From Ralstonia mannitolilytica (GTDB lineage Bacteria > Pseudomonadota > Gammaproteobacteria > Burkholderiales > Burkholderiaceae): a DNA stretch of 64,000 nt. The stretch covers positions 1,178,001 through 1,242,000 of the forward strand of contig NZ_CAJPVG010000001.1 in NCBI RefSeq assembly GCF_905397375.1, given 5' to 3'. The notes under the pieces were generated by a model that worked only from the letters and a program-made list of their open reading frames with translations, was not told where the DNA came from and searched no databases. Positions 26,183 through 35,080 of this stretch are shown here, piece after piece. The translations under genes and the position numbers were made by a program. Positions within the stretch are counted from its first letter, which is position 1. Every line of letters begins with the position of its first letter.

Positions 26183-26983
26183 TCACGGCAGCGAAATGGT
26201 CAGGTGCGAAAAGCGCGGCCCGAGCTTGATGACCTGCGAATAGCCTTCCAGCGTTTCGTTGGTCTTCGTGCGCAGCGTGTGCGACAGCCCCAGGAAGGCC
26301 AGCAGCGCGATCAGTGCGAACACCGCGCCGAAGATCCACAGCGGCGTTTCGCGCTTGAGCGTGTGCGCGACCTTGTCGGGCAGCGGCCAGTGCGGTGCAA
26401 ACGCAGCCCGCTTGCCCTTGATGGCCGAGATCTCATCGCCCAGGCGCGCGGTAAGGTAAGCGAGCTTCTCCGGCCCTTCCAGGATGTACTTGCCCCGAAA
26501 GCCCAGCAGCAGGCACATGTGGAACACCTCCAGCGCCTGCAGGCGCGGCGCACCATGCGCACGCAGTTCTTCGAGCTTGACGAAGAACGTCTCGCCGGCG
26601 GGCTGTTCGCCGAACAATACGAGCTGCAGCGGGCGGCGCTCCCATGCCGGGCGGATCGAGAAGTTCGACGACAGGATGGTCTCGTCCACGGCCGCGCAGA
26701 ACGCGTACTTGGCATCGAAGACGTCCTCGGCCGACACGTTCAGCCGCTTGGCGCCCCGGTCGAAATCTTCAAGGAAGGCGCGCACGCGCGAGAGGAAATC
26801 CTCCGCGCTGGTGGGCTGCTGGCCGTTGCGCAGCTGGAACAGCATGAAGAACCCGTCGTAGAGCAGGTCCAGCAGCGTACGCGCATGCATGTTCGATTCA
26901 CGTGCATCCGCCGCTGCGTTGCCTGCATTGCCCGAACCGGGAGCCGAGCCGCCAAACAGCGAAGGGGTGGTGGTAGCGCTCAT
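26183..26983 (-). CDS. tssL: T6SS membrane-complex protein TssL (DotU family)
   Basis: A 266-residue DotU/IcmH-like protein. A cytoplasmic hook domain (about 35-215, with ARTLLDLLYDGFFMLFQLRNG and FCAAVDETIL) is followed by a single C-terminal membrane helix (LWIFGAVFALIALLAFLGL). There is no C-terminal peptidoglycan-binding extension; a separate OmpA-like protein is encoded at 53291-54115. Overlaps tssK by 4 bp. Forms the trans-envelope complex with TssM and TssJ. Confidence 0.93.
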   Translation of the reverse strand: MSATTTPSLFGGSAPGSGNAGNAAADARESNMHARTLLDLLYDGFFMLFQLRNGQQPTSAEDFLSRVRAFLEDFDRGAKRLNVSAEDVFDAKYAFCAAVDETILSSNFSIRPAWERRPLQLVLFGEQPAGETFFVKLEELRAHGAPRLQALEVFHMCLLLGFRGKYILEGPEKLAYLTARLGDEISAIKGKRAAFAPHWPLPDKVAHTLKRETPLWIFGAVFALIALLAFLGLSHTLRTKTNETLEGYSQVIKLGPRFSHLTISLP

Positions 26984-28326
26984 GAAGTCACCGCGATCAG
27001 TTCAAGTTTGAGTTCCCGGATGCCGGCCGGGGCATAGATGGTGAGGGTCTGCGCCTGCAGCATGCGCTCGTACAGCATGCCGCGCGGCTCGACGGCGAAA
27101 TAGCACGCGCCCGGGCGCACCGGAATGGCTGGCGGCACCTGCGGCGTGTAAGTCAGCGGCACGCCGGGCATGGACGACAGCACGAGCTTCTCCACGTCGT
27201 CGGGCGCGCCCACCTTGAAACGGGCCGGAATGGCTTCCACCAGCTCCGCCACCGGCATGTCGGCCGAGACGGACAGATAGAAGCTCGTCTCGTCGTCGAT
27301 CTTGCCGGAGTCGATGCGGCCGAGGTGGAACGACGGGCGTGTCTCTTCCAGTGCAATCGCAAAGTAGCGCGTCGAGATGACCGTATCGAGCAGCTCCCGC
27401 ACGATGGTGTCGAGCTTGGCGAACACGGGGCCGGGGTTGTCGTGGTCGTAGGCGGGCAGGTCGGCCAGCGTGTAGCTCTTGGTGAACGTCATCAGTGCGC
27501 CGGCCAGGCGCAGCATCTCCTGGAACAGGCGCTCCGGGTGCAGGTTCGGGTGGTGATACAGGTGCGACAGCGCCGCAAACGCCGCATTGGCCGTATGCAG
27601 CAGCCAGAACGAGGCAATGTCGCCGGAGCGGAATTCGATGATGTTCTTGGTCGGCTCGCGATGAAAGCCGTACAGCGCGTTCACCTTCGCCTGCAGCGCG
27701 TCGAGCAGCCGGCGCAGGCGCTGATACAGCACGGCCGATGCGTTGATCGACAGGCTCGGCGCGACAAAGCTCTCGTCCAGCTCGAAGCCGCCGGTGCCCG
27801 TGCGCCGCACACGCACGACGGGCAGCGAGATGAACTGGTCGCGCGGCTCGGTCTCGGCAATCAGCTTGACCGACTTTTTCAGGTACGTGATCGACGCCGG
27901 CTCGGCTTCGGTATAGAGGTCGGCCGTTTCTTCCTCCATGCCGACGAAGCGCGAAACCGATGCGCCCTCGACCTGCTCACGGTAGTTGCCGCCGTTGTCC
28001 TGCAGCGGGTACAGCGCGATGTGGAAAGTCAGCTCCGATACGCCGGCCGGAATGGCATCGAGCACGAGTGGCGGCGGCAGCGTATCGGCCTGCGGCGCGA
28101 AATACAGCTCGCCATCGGGGAAGAACAGCGACAGCTCGATCACGCGCAGCACGCCGCTGGCGAGCGCATCGGTGTCGAAGCGCGCATGACGGACGCCCCA
28201 TCCATAGGGCTGGATCATCTGCGCCGTCGCGTGCAGGCGAGACTCGTGATAGGCGTCCTGGCGCTGGAAATGCTGCGGGCGCAGGAACAGCCCCTCGCCC
28301 CAGAGAATCTTTGCGGAGTAACTCAC
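26980..28326 (-). CDS. tssK: T6SS baseplate protein TssK
   Basis: A 448-residue TssK with the diagnostic N-terminus (ILWGEGLFLRPQHFQRQD). It connects the baseplate to the membrane complex. Typical length, with conserved ELTFHIALYP and a C-terminal receptor-like domain. Located between tssJ and tssL with a short gap and a 4-bp overlap, so one transcript is likely. Confidence 0.95.
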   Translation of the reverse strand: MSYSAKILWGEGLFLRPQHFQRQDAYHESRLHATAQMIQPYGWGVRHARFDTDALASGVLRVIELSLFFPDGELYFAPQADTLPPPLVLDAIPAGVSELTFHIALYPLQDNGGNYREQVEGASVSRFVGMEEETADLYTEAEPASITYLKKSVKLIAETEPRDQFISLPVVRVRRTGTGGFELDESFVAPSLSINASAVLYQRLRRLLDALQAKVNALYGFHREPTKNIIEFRSGDIASFWLLHTANAAFAALSHLYHHPNLHPERLFQEMLRLAGALMTFTKSYTLADLPAYDHDNPGPVFAKLDTIVRELLDTVISTRYFAIALEETRPSFHLGRIDSGKIDDETSFYLSVSADMPVAELVEAIPARFKVGAPDDVEKLVLSSMPGVPLTYTPQVPPAIPVRPGACYFAVEPRGMLYERMLQAQTLTIYAPAGIRELKLELIAVTS

Positions 28327-28341
28327 GTTGGCCCTTGTTGT

Positions 28342-29034
28342 TCAGCTGCCGCAGCTTGCGGGGGAAAGCAGGTTCAGGTCGGTCAGCGGCACGGCACCGG
28401 CCGGCGTGGTTGCCGTGCCGGTGGTGAGCGTCATGGCACACGCATGCAGGCCGATGACGATGCCCGACTTCTCGTTCTTCTCCGTGTTGAAGGCGAACTT
28501 CCAGCGCTGGGCGGCGGGGCTGCGGAACAGCGCCACGATGCCCAGCGTTGAGGCCTCGCGCGAGACCTTCTCGGTGAAGTCGTAGCGCTGGCCCGGGATC
28601 AGCGTCATCTCGCGCACCTGGACCAGGTCTGCGCCGAGCGTCTGCTTTTCACGTGCGGGGTCGATGAAGGTGTCGTACGGCGCCTGCAGGAAGCTGGTCG
28701 GATCCTTCAACGAATACAGGCGCACCACCAGCGCGACAGGGCGACGGTCGTTGGCGGCATTCAGATTGGCACCGGCGGTCATCTTCAGCGGCACTTCGCG
28801 CGGCGGCTTCTGCGCGTCGGGCACGTTCGACGGCTTCAGGCCCATCGCCTCGAGTGCACCGTTGGCGGCACCGGCCAGCACGCTCGCACCCGTGGAGCAC
28901 CCCGCCATGCCGACCACCACGGCCGTCGCCAGCGCGCATTTCCATGCCGTGGCGAGGCGGTGCTGGCGGGCGCTGCCGCAGCCCCGCTGCGCCCCAGAAT
29001 GCCGCCAACTCGCACCGAATTTCATTATGTTCAT
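28342..29034 (-). CDS. tssJ: T6SS outer-membrane lipoprotein TssJ
   Basis: A 230-residue lipoprotein. A long N-terminal region leads to a lipobox VGMAGC (Cys46), and the mature domain is the TssJ beta-sandwich (RPVALVVRLYSLKDPTSFLQ). ATG at 29034 or 29025 would both place the lipobox far from the start; an internal start near residue 31 would give a more ordinary signal peptide but no better initiation codon is obvious. It is the first gene of the leftward arm, facing the TPR lipoprotein gene across an AT-rich 327-bp gap. Confidence 0.9.
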   Translation of the reverse strand: MNIMKFGASWRHSGAQRGCGSARQHRLATAWKCALATAVVVGMAGCSTGASVLAGAANGALEAMGLKPSNVPDAQKPPREVPLKMTAGANLNAANDRRPVALVVRLYSLKDPTSFLQAPYDTFIDPAREKQTLGADLVQVREMTLIPGQRYDFTEKVSREASTLGIVALFRSPAAQRWKFAFNTEKNEKSGIVIGLHACAMTLTTGTATTPAGAVPLTDLNLLSPASCGS

Positions 29035-29110
29035 GCCTGGGTTATTGATTATTTAATTCTCTCTGTCCCGCTGCGACACATACACCAAAACCGGCCATCC
29101 GTGGCCAATG

Positions 29111-29227
29111 TTTCGATTTCTTAATAAACGCAACACGAAAATATTTCGGTTTCTTAATAATCGAAACCCGACGCAAGGCGCTTCGGTAAGCTCTTGAATT
29201 CAAAGGAATGTTTCGGTTTCTTAATAA
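29111..29227. repeat. Three 17-bp direct repeats in the divergent T6SS promoter region
   Basis: TTTCGRTTTCTTAATAA occurs at 29111-29127, 29144-29160 and 29211-29227. Copies 2 and 3 are identical and copy 1 has one change. Start-to-start spacings are 33 and 67 bp. They occupy the AT-rich 327-bp gap (29035-29361) between tssJ and the TPR lipoprotein gene, just upstream of a good sigma70-like promoter. Probably binding sites of a transcription factor controlling both arms. The palindrome TTGAATTCAA (29194-29203) lies between copies 2 and 3. Confidence 0.7.
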
Positions 29228-29238
29228 TGTCTTTTTGG

Positions 29239-29268
29239 TTGTCAACGGCGACGAGCGGAGTGTACTAT
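29239..29268 (+). promoter_or_regulatory. Predicted promoter of the rightward T6SS operon
   Basis: -35 TTGTCA (29239-29244) and -10 TACTAT (29263-29268) with an 18-bp spacer, 94 bp before the first start codon and 11 bp after the third direct repeat. No sigma54-type (-24/-12) element was seen in this gap. Confidence 0.5.
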
Positions 29269-29361
29269 TTCGCGCCAGTCGAGACCAACATTTAACTCGC
29301 CGATTCCGGCGAATTCGATTGGATATCGACGTACCACTTTGAACTTCTGAAGAGTCTCGCC

Positions 29362-29994
29362 GTGGCCAAAACCCTGCCCATTTCCCGTCTTCTCCGTTCC
29401 CTCATCGTGCTGGCTGGCGCCGCCGCCCTCATCACGGGCTGCGCAACGTCCAATCCCGGGCCGCAGACTGACGAGGCCTTTACTCAAAGCATGTCGGAGG
29501 CCGAAGCCGCCGCGAAGGGCGGTCAGCAGGACAAGGCCATCGACCTGTATCAGCAGATCGCCAAGCAGAACCCCACGCGTGACGAGCCGTGGGTGCGCAT
29601 CGCGCAGCTGCAGTTCGGCTCCGAGAAATATCCGCAGGCCATCCTGGCCGCTGAAGAAGCGCTGCAGCGCGATAACGCCGATCGCCAGGCCAAGAGCATC
29701 CTGGCTGTGAGCGGCCTGCGCGTGGCGCGCCGCTCGCTGCAGGAGCTGCGTGCCGACAGCGCGCTGGCCGGCGACGTCAAGACCGATGCGCAGGTGCTGG
29801 CCAAGATGCTGCGCGACACGCTGGGCGAACAGGTGCTGTTCCCGGCGGAGCAGCCGGCCCGGCCGCCGGTCAAGCGCCGCGTGACCCGCCGTGCCGCGCC
29901 GGCCGCCGAAGCCGCCAACCATGGCTCTGCCGCGCCGGCCGCCGCCACCGGTGCCGCCGCCGGCGGTAGCGACCCGTTCGGCGCGCTGCGCTGA
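29362..29994 (+). CDS. TPR-containing T6SS lipoprotein (TagM-like)
   Basis: A 210-residue lipoprotein with GTG start, lipobox LITGC (Cys27), helical repeats of tetratricopeptide type (about 40-110, with AIDLYQQIAKQNPTRDEPW) and a basic Pro/Ala-rich tail. Lipoproteins of this layout precede tssB in Burkholderia-type T6SS loci and are called TagM there; the name is applied by position and architecture. First gene of the rightward operon, probably periplasm-facing. Confidence 0.75.
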   Translation: MAKTLPISRLLRSLIVLAGAAALITGCATSNPGPQTDEAFTQSMSEAEAAAKGGQQDKAIDLYQQIAKQNPTRDEPWVRIAQLQFGSEKYPQAILAAEEALQRDNADRQAKSILAVSGLRVARRSLQELRADSALAGDVKTDAQVLAKMLRDTLGEQVLFPAEQPARPPVKRRVTRRAAPAAEAANHGSAAPAAATGAAAGGSDPFGALR

Positions 29995-30029
29995 ACCGCT
30001 GCACTGGTTCTGCTCCCTGGAGGAACGTG

Positions 30030-30542
30030 ATGGCCAAGAAAGAAAGTGTGCAGAAGCGTCTGCAGAAGGTGCGCCCGCCGCGCGTGCAACTGACGTACGA
30101 CGTGGAGAAAGGCGACGCGATCGAGCAAAAGGAACTGCCGTTCGTGGTGGGCGTGGTGGCCGACCTGTCGGGACAGTCGGAAGTGCAGCAGCCCAAGCTG
30201 CGCGACCGCAAGTTCGTCAACATCGACCGCGACAACTTCGACGACGTGATGGCCGCCGTGGAGCCGCGCGCGGCGTTCCAGGTGCAGAACACCTTGACGG
30301 AAGAGGGCGGCAAGTTTGGCGTCGACCTGAAGTTCCGCTCGCTTGAAGACTTCAGCCCCGAAGCCGTGGTGAGCCAGGTCGAGCCGCTGCGCCAGTTGCT
30401 GGAGGCCCGCTCCAAGCTGGCCGACCTGCGCAACAAGATGGCAGGCAACGACAAGCTCGAAGACCTGCTGTCGGAAGTCCTGAAGAACACCGAAAACGCT
30501 AAGAAGCTGAGCGCCAGGAAGAACGGAGGCGACGATGCTTGA
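30030..30542 (+). CDS. tssB: T6SS contractile sheath small subunit TssB
   Basis: A 170-residue TssB/VipA. The N-terminus ESVQKRLQKVRPPRVQLTYD and the ELPFVVGVVADLSG stretch are diagnostic. GTG at 30027 directly precedes ATG at 30030; the GGAGG at 30019-30023 fits either. Overlaps tssC by 8 bp, and the two proteins form the contractile sheath. Confidence 0.96.
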   Translation: MAKKESVQKRLQKVRPPRVQLTYDVEKGDAIEQKELPFVVGVVADLSGQSEVQQPKLRDRKFVNIDRDNFDDVMAAVEPRAAFQVQNTLTEEGGKFGVDLKFRSLEDFSPEAVVSQVEPLRQLLEARSKLADLRNKMAGNDKLEDLLSEVLKNTENAKKLSARKNGGDDA

Positions 30543-32019
30543 GAACCAATCCGCTGCACAGGGCGCCTCGGTTGCCGAGGAAGTCAGCCTGCTTGACAGC
30601 ATCGTCGAGCAGAGCCGCGTCGCGAAGTCCGACTCCGAGCGCGAGCGCGCCAAGGACATCATCGGCGAGCTTGCCAACCAGGTGCTGAGCGGCACCGTGG
30701 TGGTGTCCGACAACCTCTCTGCCACGCTCGATGCACGCGTGGCCGAGCTGGATCGCCTGATCTCGTCGCAGTTGAGCGCGATCATGCATGCGCCGGAATT
30801 CCAGAAGCTGGAATCGACCTGGCGCGGCCTGAACTACCTGGTCAAGGAAACGCAGACCGGCACGATGATCAAGATCAAGGCGCTCAATGCGACCAAGCGC
30901 GATCTCGTACGGGATTTCAAGACCGCCATCGACTTCGACCAGAGCGCGCTGTTCAAGAAGGTCTACGAAGAAGAGTTCGGTACCTTCGGCGGGGCGCCGT
31001 TCGGTGCGCTGATCGGCGATTTCGAGATCACGCGCCAGCCCGAAGACGTCTACTTCATCGAGCAGATGGCCCACGTGGCCGCGGCTGCGCACGCGCCGTT
31101 CATCTCGTCGGCATCGCCGGAGCTGCTTGGTCTGGAGTCGTTTGCCGACCTGGGCAAACCGCGCGACCTCGCCAAGGTGTTCGACACGGTCGAGTACGCC
31201 AAGTGGAAGTCGTTCCGGGATTCGGAAGACTCGCGCTACGTGGGGCTGACGCTGCCGCGCTTCCTGGGCCGCCTGCCGTACAACCCGAAGGACGGCACCG
31301 TGGTCGAGAGCTTCAACTTTGTTGAAGACGTGGACGGCACCGATCACAGCAAGTACCTGTGGTGCAACGCCGCCTGGGCGTTCGGTGCACGCCTGACCGC
31401 GGCGTTTGACGACTTCGGCTGGTGCGCGGCCATTCGCGGCGTGGAGGGCGGCGGCCTGGTCGAGGATCTGCCGACACACACCTTCAAGACCGACGACGGC
31501 GAGATCGCGCTCAAGTGCCCCACCGAAATCGCCATCACCGACCGCCGCGAGAAGGAGTTGAGCGACCTCGGCTTCATCCCGCTCGTGCATTGCAAGAACT
31601 CCGACTACGCCGCCTTCTTTGCCGCGCAATCGGTGCAGAAGCCCAAGAAGTACGACACCGACAGCGCCAACGCGAATGCCGTGCTGTCCGCGCAGCTGCA
31701 GTACATCTTCTCGGTCTCGCGCGTGGCGCATTACCTGAAGGCGATGATGCGCGACAAGATCGGCAGCTTTGCCTCGGCCAAGAACGTCGAGACGTTCCTC
31801 AACCGCTGGATCTCGCAATACGTTCTGCTGGACGACAACGCCACACAAGAACAGAAGGCGCAGTTCCCGCTGCGCGAGGCCTCGATCCAGGTGTCGGAAG
31901 TGCCGGGCAAGCCGGGCACGTACCGCTCGGTGGCGTTCCTGCGGCCGCACTTCCAGCTTGACGAGCTGTCGATCTCGCTGCGCCTGGTGGCGGATCTGCC
32001 CAAGTCGGCCAACGCTTGA
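30535..32019 (+). CDS. tssC: T6SS contractile sheath large subunit TssC
   Basis: A 494-residue TssC/VipB. Conserved stretches are FQKLESTWRGLNYLVKETQT, FGTFGGAPFGALIGDFE and DIGSFASAKN-like QYVL regions. Standard length for the family. It assembles with TssB; the ClpV N-terminal domain recycles the sheath. Confidence 0.97.
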   Translation: MLENQSAAQGASVAEEVSLLDSIVEQSRVAKSDSERERAKDIIGELANQVLSGTVVVSDNLSATLDARVAELDRLISSQLSAIMHAPEFQKLESTWRGLNYLVKETQTGTMIKIKALNATKRDLVRDFKTAIDFDQSALFKKVYEEEFGTFGGAPFGALIGDFEITRQPEDVYFIEQMAHVAAAAHAPFISSASPELLGLESFADLGKPRDLAKVFDTVEYAKWKSFRDSEDSRYVGLTLPRFLGRLPYNPKDGTVVESFNFVEDVDGTDHSKYLWCNAAWAFGARLTAAFDDFGWCAAIRGVEGGGLVEDLPTHTFKTDDGEIALKCPTEIAITDRREKELSDLGFIPLVHCKNSDYAAFFAAQSVQKPKKYDTDSANANAVLSAQLQYIFSVSRVAHYLKAMMRDKIGSFASAKNVETFLNRWISQYVLLDDNATQEQKAQFPLREASIQVSEVPGKPGTYRSVAFLRPHFQLDELSISLRLVADLPKSANA

Positions 32020-32131
32020 TGCTTGATTCCTGACCGGACTCTCCCCGGGGGGGAATGTTCGGGCTTAACCACTCGTTACGCTCGTTACCCGTTGCAGTAC
32101 CAACAACCAATCTATTGAAGAGGGTCTCTGT

Positions 32132-32635
32132 ATGAAGGATATCTACGTCAAGTTCGACAGCCCGGCAATCAAAGGCGAGTCGCAAGACAAGGATCACAAG
32201 GACTGGATCGAGATCAACAGCTGGTCGCAGGACATCGTCCAGCCGCGTTCGGCCACCGCGTCCACCGCGGGCGGCCACACCGCCGAGCGCTGCGAGCACC
32301 GCGACATGGTCTTCACGAAGGACCTCGACGTCGTCAGCCCGCTGCTGTATCAGCACGCCTCCGGCGGCACGACCTTCGGTGAAGTCACCGTCGAGTTCTT
32401 CCGTGCAGACGGCGAAGGCAACCGCGTGAAGTACCTCGAGATCAAGCTGAAGAACGCCATCATCAGCGAGGTGGCTTCGCAGGTCGTGGCCGAGGGCATC
32501 CCGAGCGACAAGTTCAGCCTGCGCTACGCCGCCGTGCAGTGGAAGTACACGCAGCAGAAGGGCGCCGGCGGCCAGGGCGGCAATTCGCAGGGCGCCTGGA
32601 GCCTCACCAAGAACGACAAGACCTACTCGGTTTAA
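32132..32635 (+). CDS. hcp: Hcp inner-tube protein (TssD)
   Basis: A 167-residue Hcp1-type tube hexamer subunit (MKDIYVKFDSPAIKGESQD; IEINSWSQDI). A 112-bp gap after tssC and a strong 13-bp hairpin after the stop set it apart within the operon, which could let hcp mRNA accumulate to the high level this secreted component needs. Confidence 0.97.
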   Translation: MKDIYVKFDSPAIKGESQDKDHKDWIEINSWSQDIVQPRSATASTAGGHTAERCEHRDMVFTKDLDVVSPLLYQHASGGTTFGEVTVEFFRADGEGNRVKYLEIKLKNAIISEVASQVVAEGIPSDKFSLRYAAVQWKYTQQKGAGGQGGNSQGAWSLTKNDKTYSV

Positions 32636-32652
32636 CGTTTGGTGTCTTGACG

Positions 32653-32685
32653 GCGAGCACCGCAGCCACGCGCTGCGGTGCTCGC
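32653..32685 (+). terminator. Perfect 13-bp hairpin between hcp and tssE
   Basis: GCGAGCACCGCAG (32653-32665) pairs fully with CTGCGGTGCTCGC (32673-32685), 7-nt loop. There is no T-run, so partial attenuation or 3' protection of hcp mRNA is likelier than full termination, because tssE-tssH follow on the same strand. The right arm contains the alternative tssE GTG. Confidence 0.6.
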
Positions 32686-32698
32686 GTTGGTACGCAAC

Positions 32699-33172
32699 AT
32701 GAAAGGCTTCGAACCCAGCCTGCTCGACAAGCTCTTCGACGACGAGCCCCACGCGCCCATGCCCACCGCATTGCGCCAGCTGTCGCTGGAGGAACTCAAG
32801 AGCACCGTGGCCCGCGACATCGAGTCGTTGCTCAACACGCGCATCGTGCTTGAGGAAGACGACCTGCAAGGCTTGCCCGAGTGCAAGCGGTCGTTGCTCA
32901 CATATGGGCTGAACGATTTTGCCGGCCTGAGCCTCGCGAGTTTCTACGACCGCAACTACATCTGCCAGTCGCTCACCAAGGCGATCGAGCGGCACGAGCC
33001 GCGCCTACAGCATGTGAACGTGTCGCTGGAGATCAACGAGCGGGCAACCAATGCGCTGTGTTTCGGCATCAGCGCCGTGCTGCTGGTAGGCCCTGCGCGC
33101 GAACCCGTGAGTTTTGATGCCATGCTGCAACCGTCCACGCTGCGCTATTCCGTGTCGCGCGGACGCGGCTGA
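32699..33172 (+). CDS. tssE: T6SS baseplate protein TssE
   Basis: A 157-residue gp25-like wedge protein. ATG at 32699 is preferred to the in-frame GTG at 32678 because the GTG is buried in the hcp hairpin stem. Typical stretches are FEPSLLDKLFD, CKRSLLTYGLNDF and a C-terminal lysozyme-like fold lacking catalytic residues. Precedes tssF. Confidence 0.92.
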   Translation: MKGFEPSLLDKLFDDEPHAPMPTALRQLSLEELKSTVARDIESLLNTRIVLEEDDLQGLPECKRSLLTYGLNDFAGLSLASFYDRNYICQSLTKAIERHEPRLQHVNVSLEINERATNALCFGISAVLLVGPAREPVSFDAMLQPSTLRYSVSRGRG

Positions 33173-33229
33173 GATTGCACGGCGCTGCGCGGCATCACGC
33201 CGGCAGGGCCGCCACCGGACCGCCACGAA

Positions 33230-35080
33230 ATGGAAGAGCTGCTGCCCTATTACGAACGAGAACTGGCCTTCCTGCGCCGGTACTCGCGCGACTTCGCCGA
33301 GCGGTATCCGAAGATCGCCGGCCGGCTCGCCATGTCCGGCGACGGCTGCGATGATCCGCACGTCGAGCGGATGATCGAATCGTTTGCTTTCCTCACCGCA
33401 CGGGTCAGCAAGAAGCTCGACGACGACTATCCGGAATTTACCGAGGCGCTGCTGGAGGTGCTGTATCCGCACTACCTGCGGCCGTTTCCGTCGTGCTCGG
33501 TGGCGCATTTCGATGTGCGCGGCGTGGCCTCGCAGCTGAGTGCGCCCGTGACCGTGCCGCGCGGCACGTTCCTGACCACGCGCGTGGTGCGCAAGGTCGA
33601 GTGCCGCTTCCGTACGGCGTACGACGTGACGTTCGCCCCCGTGCGCATCGCGCAGGCAACGTTCGAGCGCGCAGTTTCCGCGCCGGCCGCAGTGCAGCTG
33701 CCCAAGGGCGCCACGGGCGCCATCGCTCTCACGCTGGAATATGCCGGCGAACGCGGCGGCTTCGAGTCCCTGGCGATGGACAGGCTGCGCGTCTACATGG
33801 ACGGCGAGCCGTCGTTCGTTGCCGCGCTGGGCGATGCCCTGTTCCTGCATACCGCCGCCGCGTACGTCGAAGCGGAACGCGCCGGCGTGTGGAAACGCCT
33901 CGTCCGCGTGCCGCTGCACGAGGTGGGCTTTGCCGAGAGCGAATCGCTGATCGATTGCCCGGCCCGCTCGCACCCGGCCTATCGGCTGCTGACCGAGCAC
34001 TTCAGCTTTGCCGAGAAGTTCAACTTCTTCGACATCGACCTCGCCGCAGTACGGGGGGGCATGACGCCCGGCGTGCCGGTGCGCCGGCTGACGCTGCATC
34101 TCGTGCTGAAGGACGTGCGCAGCGATTCGCACGCCGCGCGCCTGCTCGAGAACCTGCAGCCCGAGCACCTGCGCCTGCATTGCACACCGGTGGTCAACCT
34201 GTTCCAGCAGAAGGCCGACCCGATCCGCATTGAGCACACCGCCAGCGCCTACCCGGTCGTGGCCGACAGCCGGCGCGCGCACGGCTTTGACATCTACTCC
34301 ATCGACAACGTGCAGCTGGTGCGCGAGACCGCCGCGCACGAGAAGGTGACGGAGTTCCGGCCGTTCTATTCGCTGCATCACGGCGAGGAACCCGGCCGTG
34401 CCGGCCACTATTGGCTCGCGCGCCGCAACGAACTCGTCGCGCAGCGCAGCCCCGGGTTCGAGACGGAAATCTCCATCGTCGACACGCAGTTCGACCCCGT
34501 CAGCCCGCAGACCGATACGCTCAGCCTGACCGTCACGTGCACCAACCGCGACCTGCCCTCGACGCTGGCGTTCGGCCAGCCCGATGGAGACCTGTCGATG
34601 GAGGGCAGCTCGATTGCACGCAACATCACCTTCCTGCGCAAGCCGACGCCGTCGATGCGCTTTGGCGGCGGGCGTGCGGCGCAGTGGCGGCTGATCTCGC
34701 TGCTCGCGCTCAATCATCTGTCGCTGGTGCAGAACGGTTTGCCCACGCTGAAAGAGATGCTGCGCCTGCACGACCTGCCGCGCAGCGCCATCTCTGCCCG
34801 GCAGATCGAAGGGATTGTCGGCCTGGACTACCGACCCACGACGCAGTGGCTGGCCGGCAAGCCGTTCGCCACGTTCGTGCGCGGACTGGAAGTGCGGCTC
34901 ACGCTCGATGAAGACGCCTTTGTCGGCACGGGCCTGCATCGGTTCATCCGCGTGCTGGACCACTTCTTCGGGCTGTACGTCCACATGAACAGCTTTGTGC
35001 AGCTGATTGCGGTGTCCCGCCGCAGTGGCAAGGAATTGATCAAATGCGCACCCCGCAGCGGCGAGTCGATCCTGGTGTGA
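33230..35080 (+). CDS. tssF: T6SS baseplate protein TssF
   Basis: A 616-residue TssF. The N-terminus LLPYYERELAFLRRYSRDFA and ESFAFLTARVSKKLDDDYPE are family hallmarks. It overlaps tssG by 37 bp, and TssF, TssG and TssE form the baseplate wedge. Confidence 0.96.
   Translation: MEELLPYYERELAFLRRYSRDFAERYPKIAGRLAMSGDGCDDPHVERMIESFAFLTARVSKKLDDDYPEFTEALLEVLYPHYLRPFPSCSVAHFDVRGVASQLSAPVTVPRGTFLTTRVVRKVECRFRTAYDVTFAPVRIAQATFERAVSAPAAVQLPKGATGAIALTLEYAGERGGFESLAMDRLRVYMDGEPSFVAALGDALFLHTAAAYVEAERAGVWKRLVRVPLHEVGFAESESLIDCPARSHPAYRLLTEHFSFAEKFNFFDIDLAAVRGGMTPGVPVRRLTLHLVLKDVRSDSHAARLLENLQPEHLRLHCTPVVNLFQQKADPIRIEHTASAYPVVADSRRAHGFDIYSIDNVQLVRETAAHEKVTEFRPFYSLHHGEEPGRAGHYWLARRNELVAQRSPGFETEISIVDTQFDPVSPQTDTLSLTVTCTNRDLPSTLAFGQPDGDLSMEGSSIARNITFLRKPTPSMRFGGGRAAQWRLISLLALNHLSLVQNGLPTLKEMLRLHDLPRSAISARQIEGIVGLDYRPTTQWLAGKPFATFVRGLEVRLTLDEDAFVGTGLHRFIRVLDHFFGLYVHMNSFVQLIAVSRRSGKELIKCAPRSGESILV

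Noticed and set aside
29111..29227. CRISPR-like array
   Set aside because: Only three 17-bp copies with unequal spacers (16 and 50 bp) in a promoter gap, and no cas genes.
29035..29361. Sigma54-dependent T6SS promoter
   Set aside because: Looked for TGGC-N7-TTGC-like -24/-12 elements on both strands and saw none.
32678..32698. GTG as the tssE start, adding seven residues
   Set aside because: It lies inside the perfect hairpin stem after hcp; the ATG at 32699 fits the family N-terminus.
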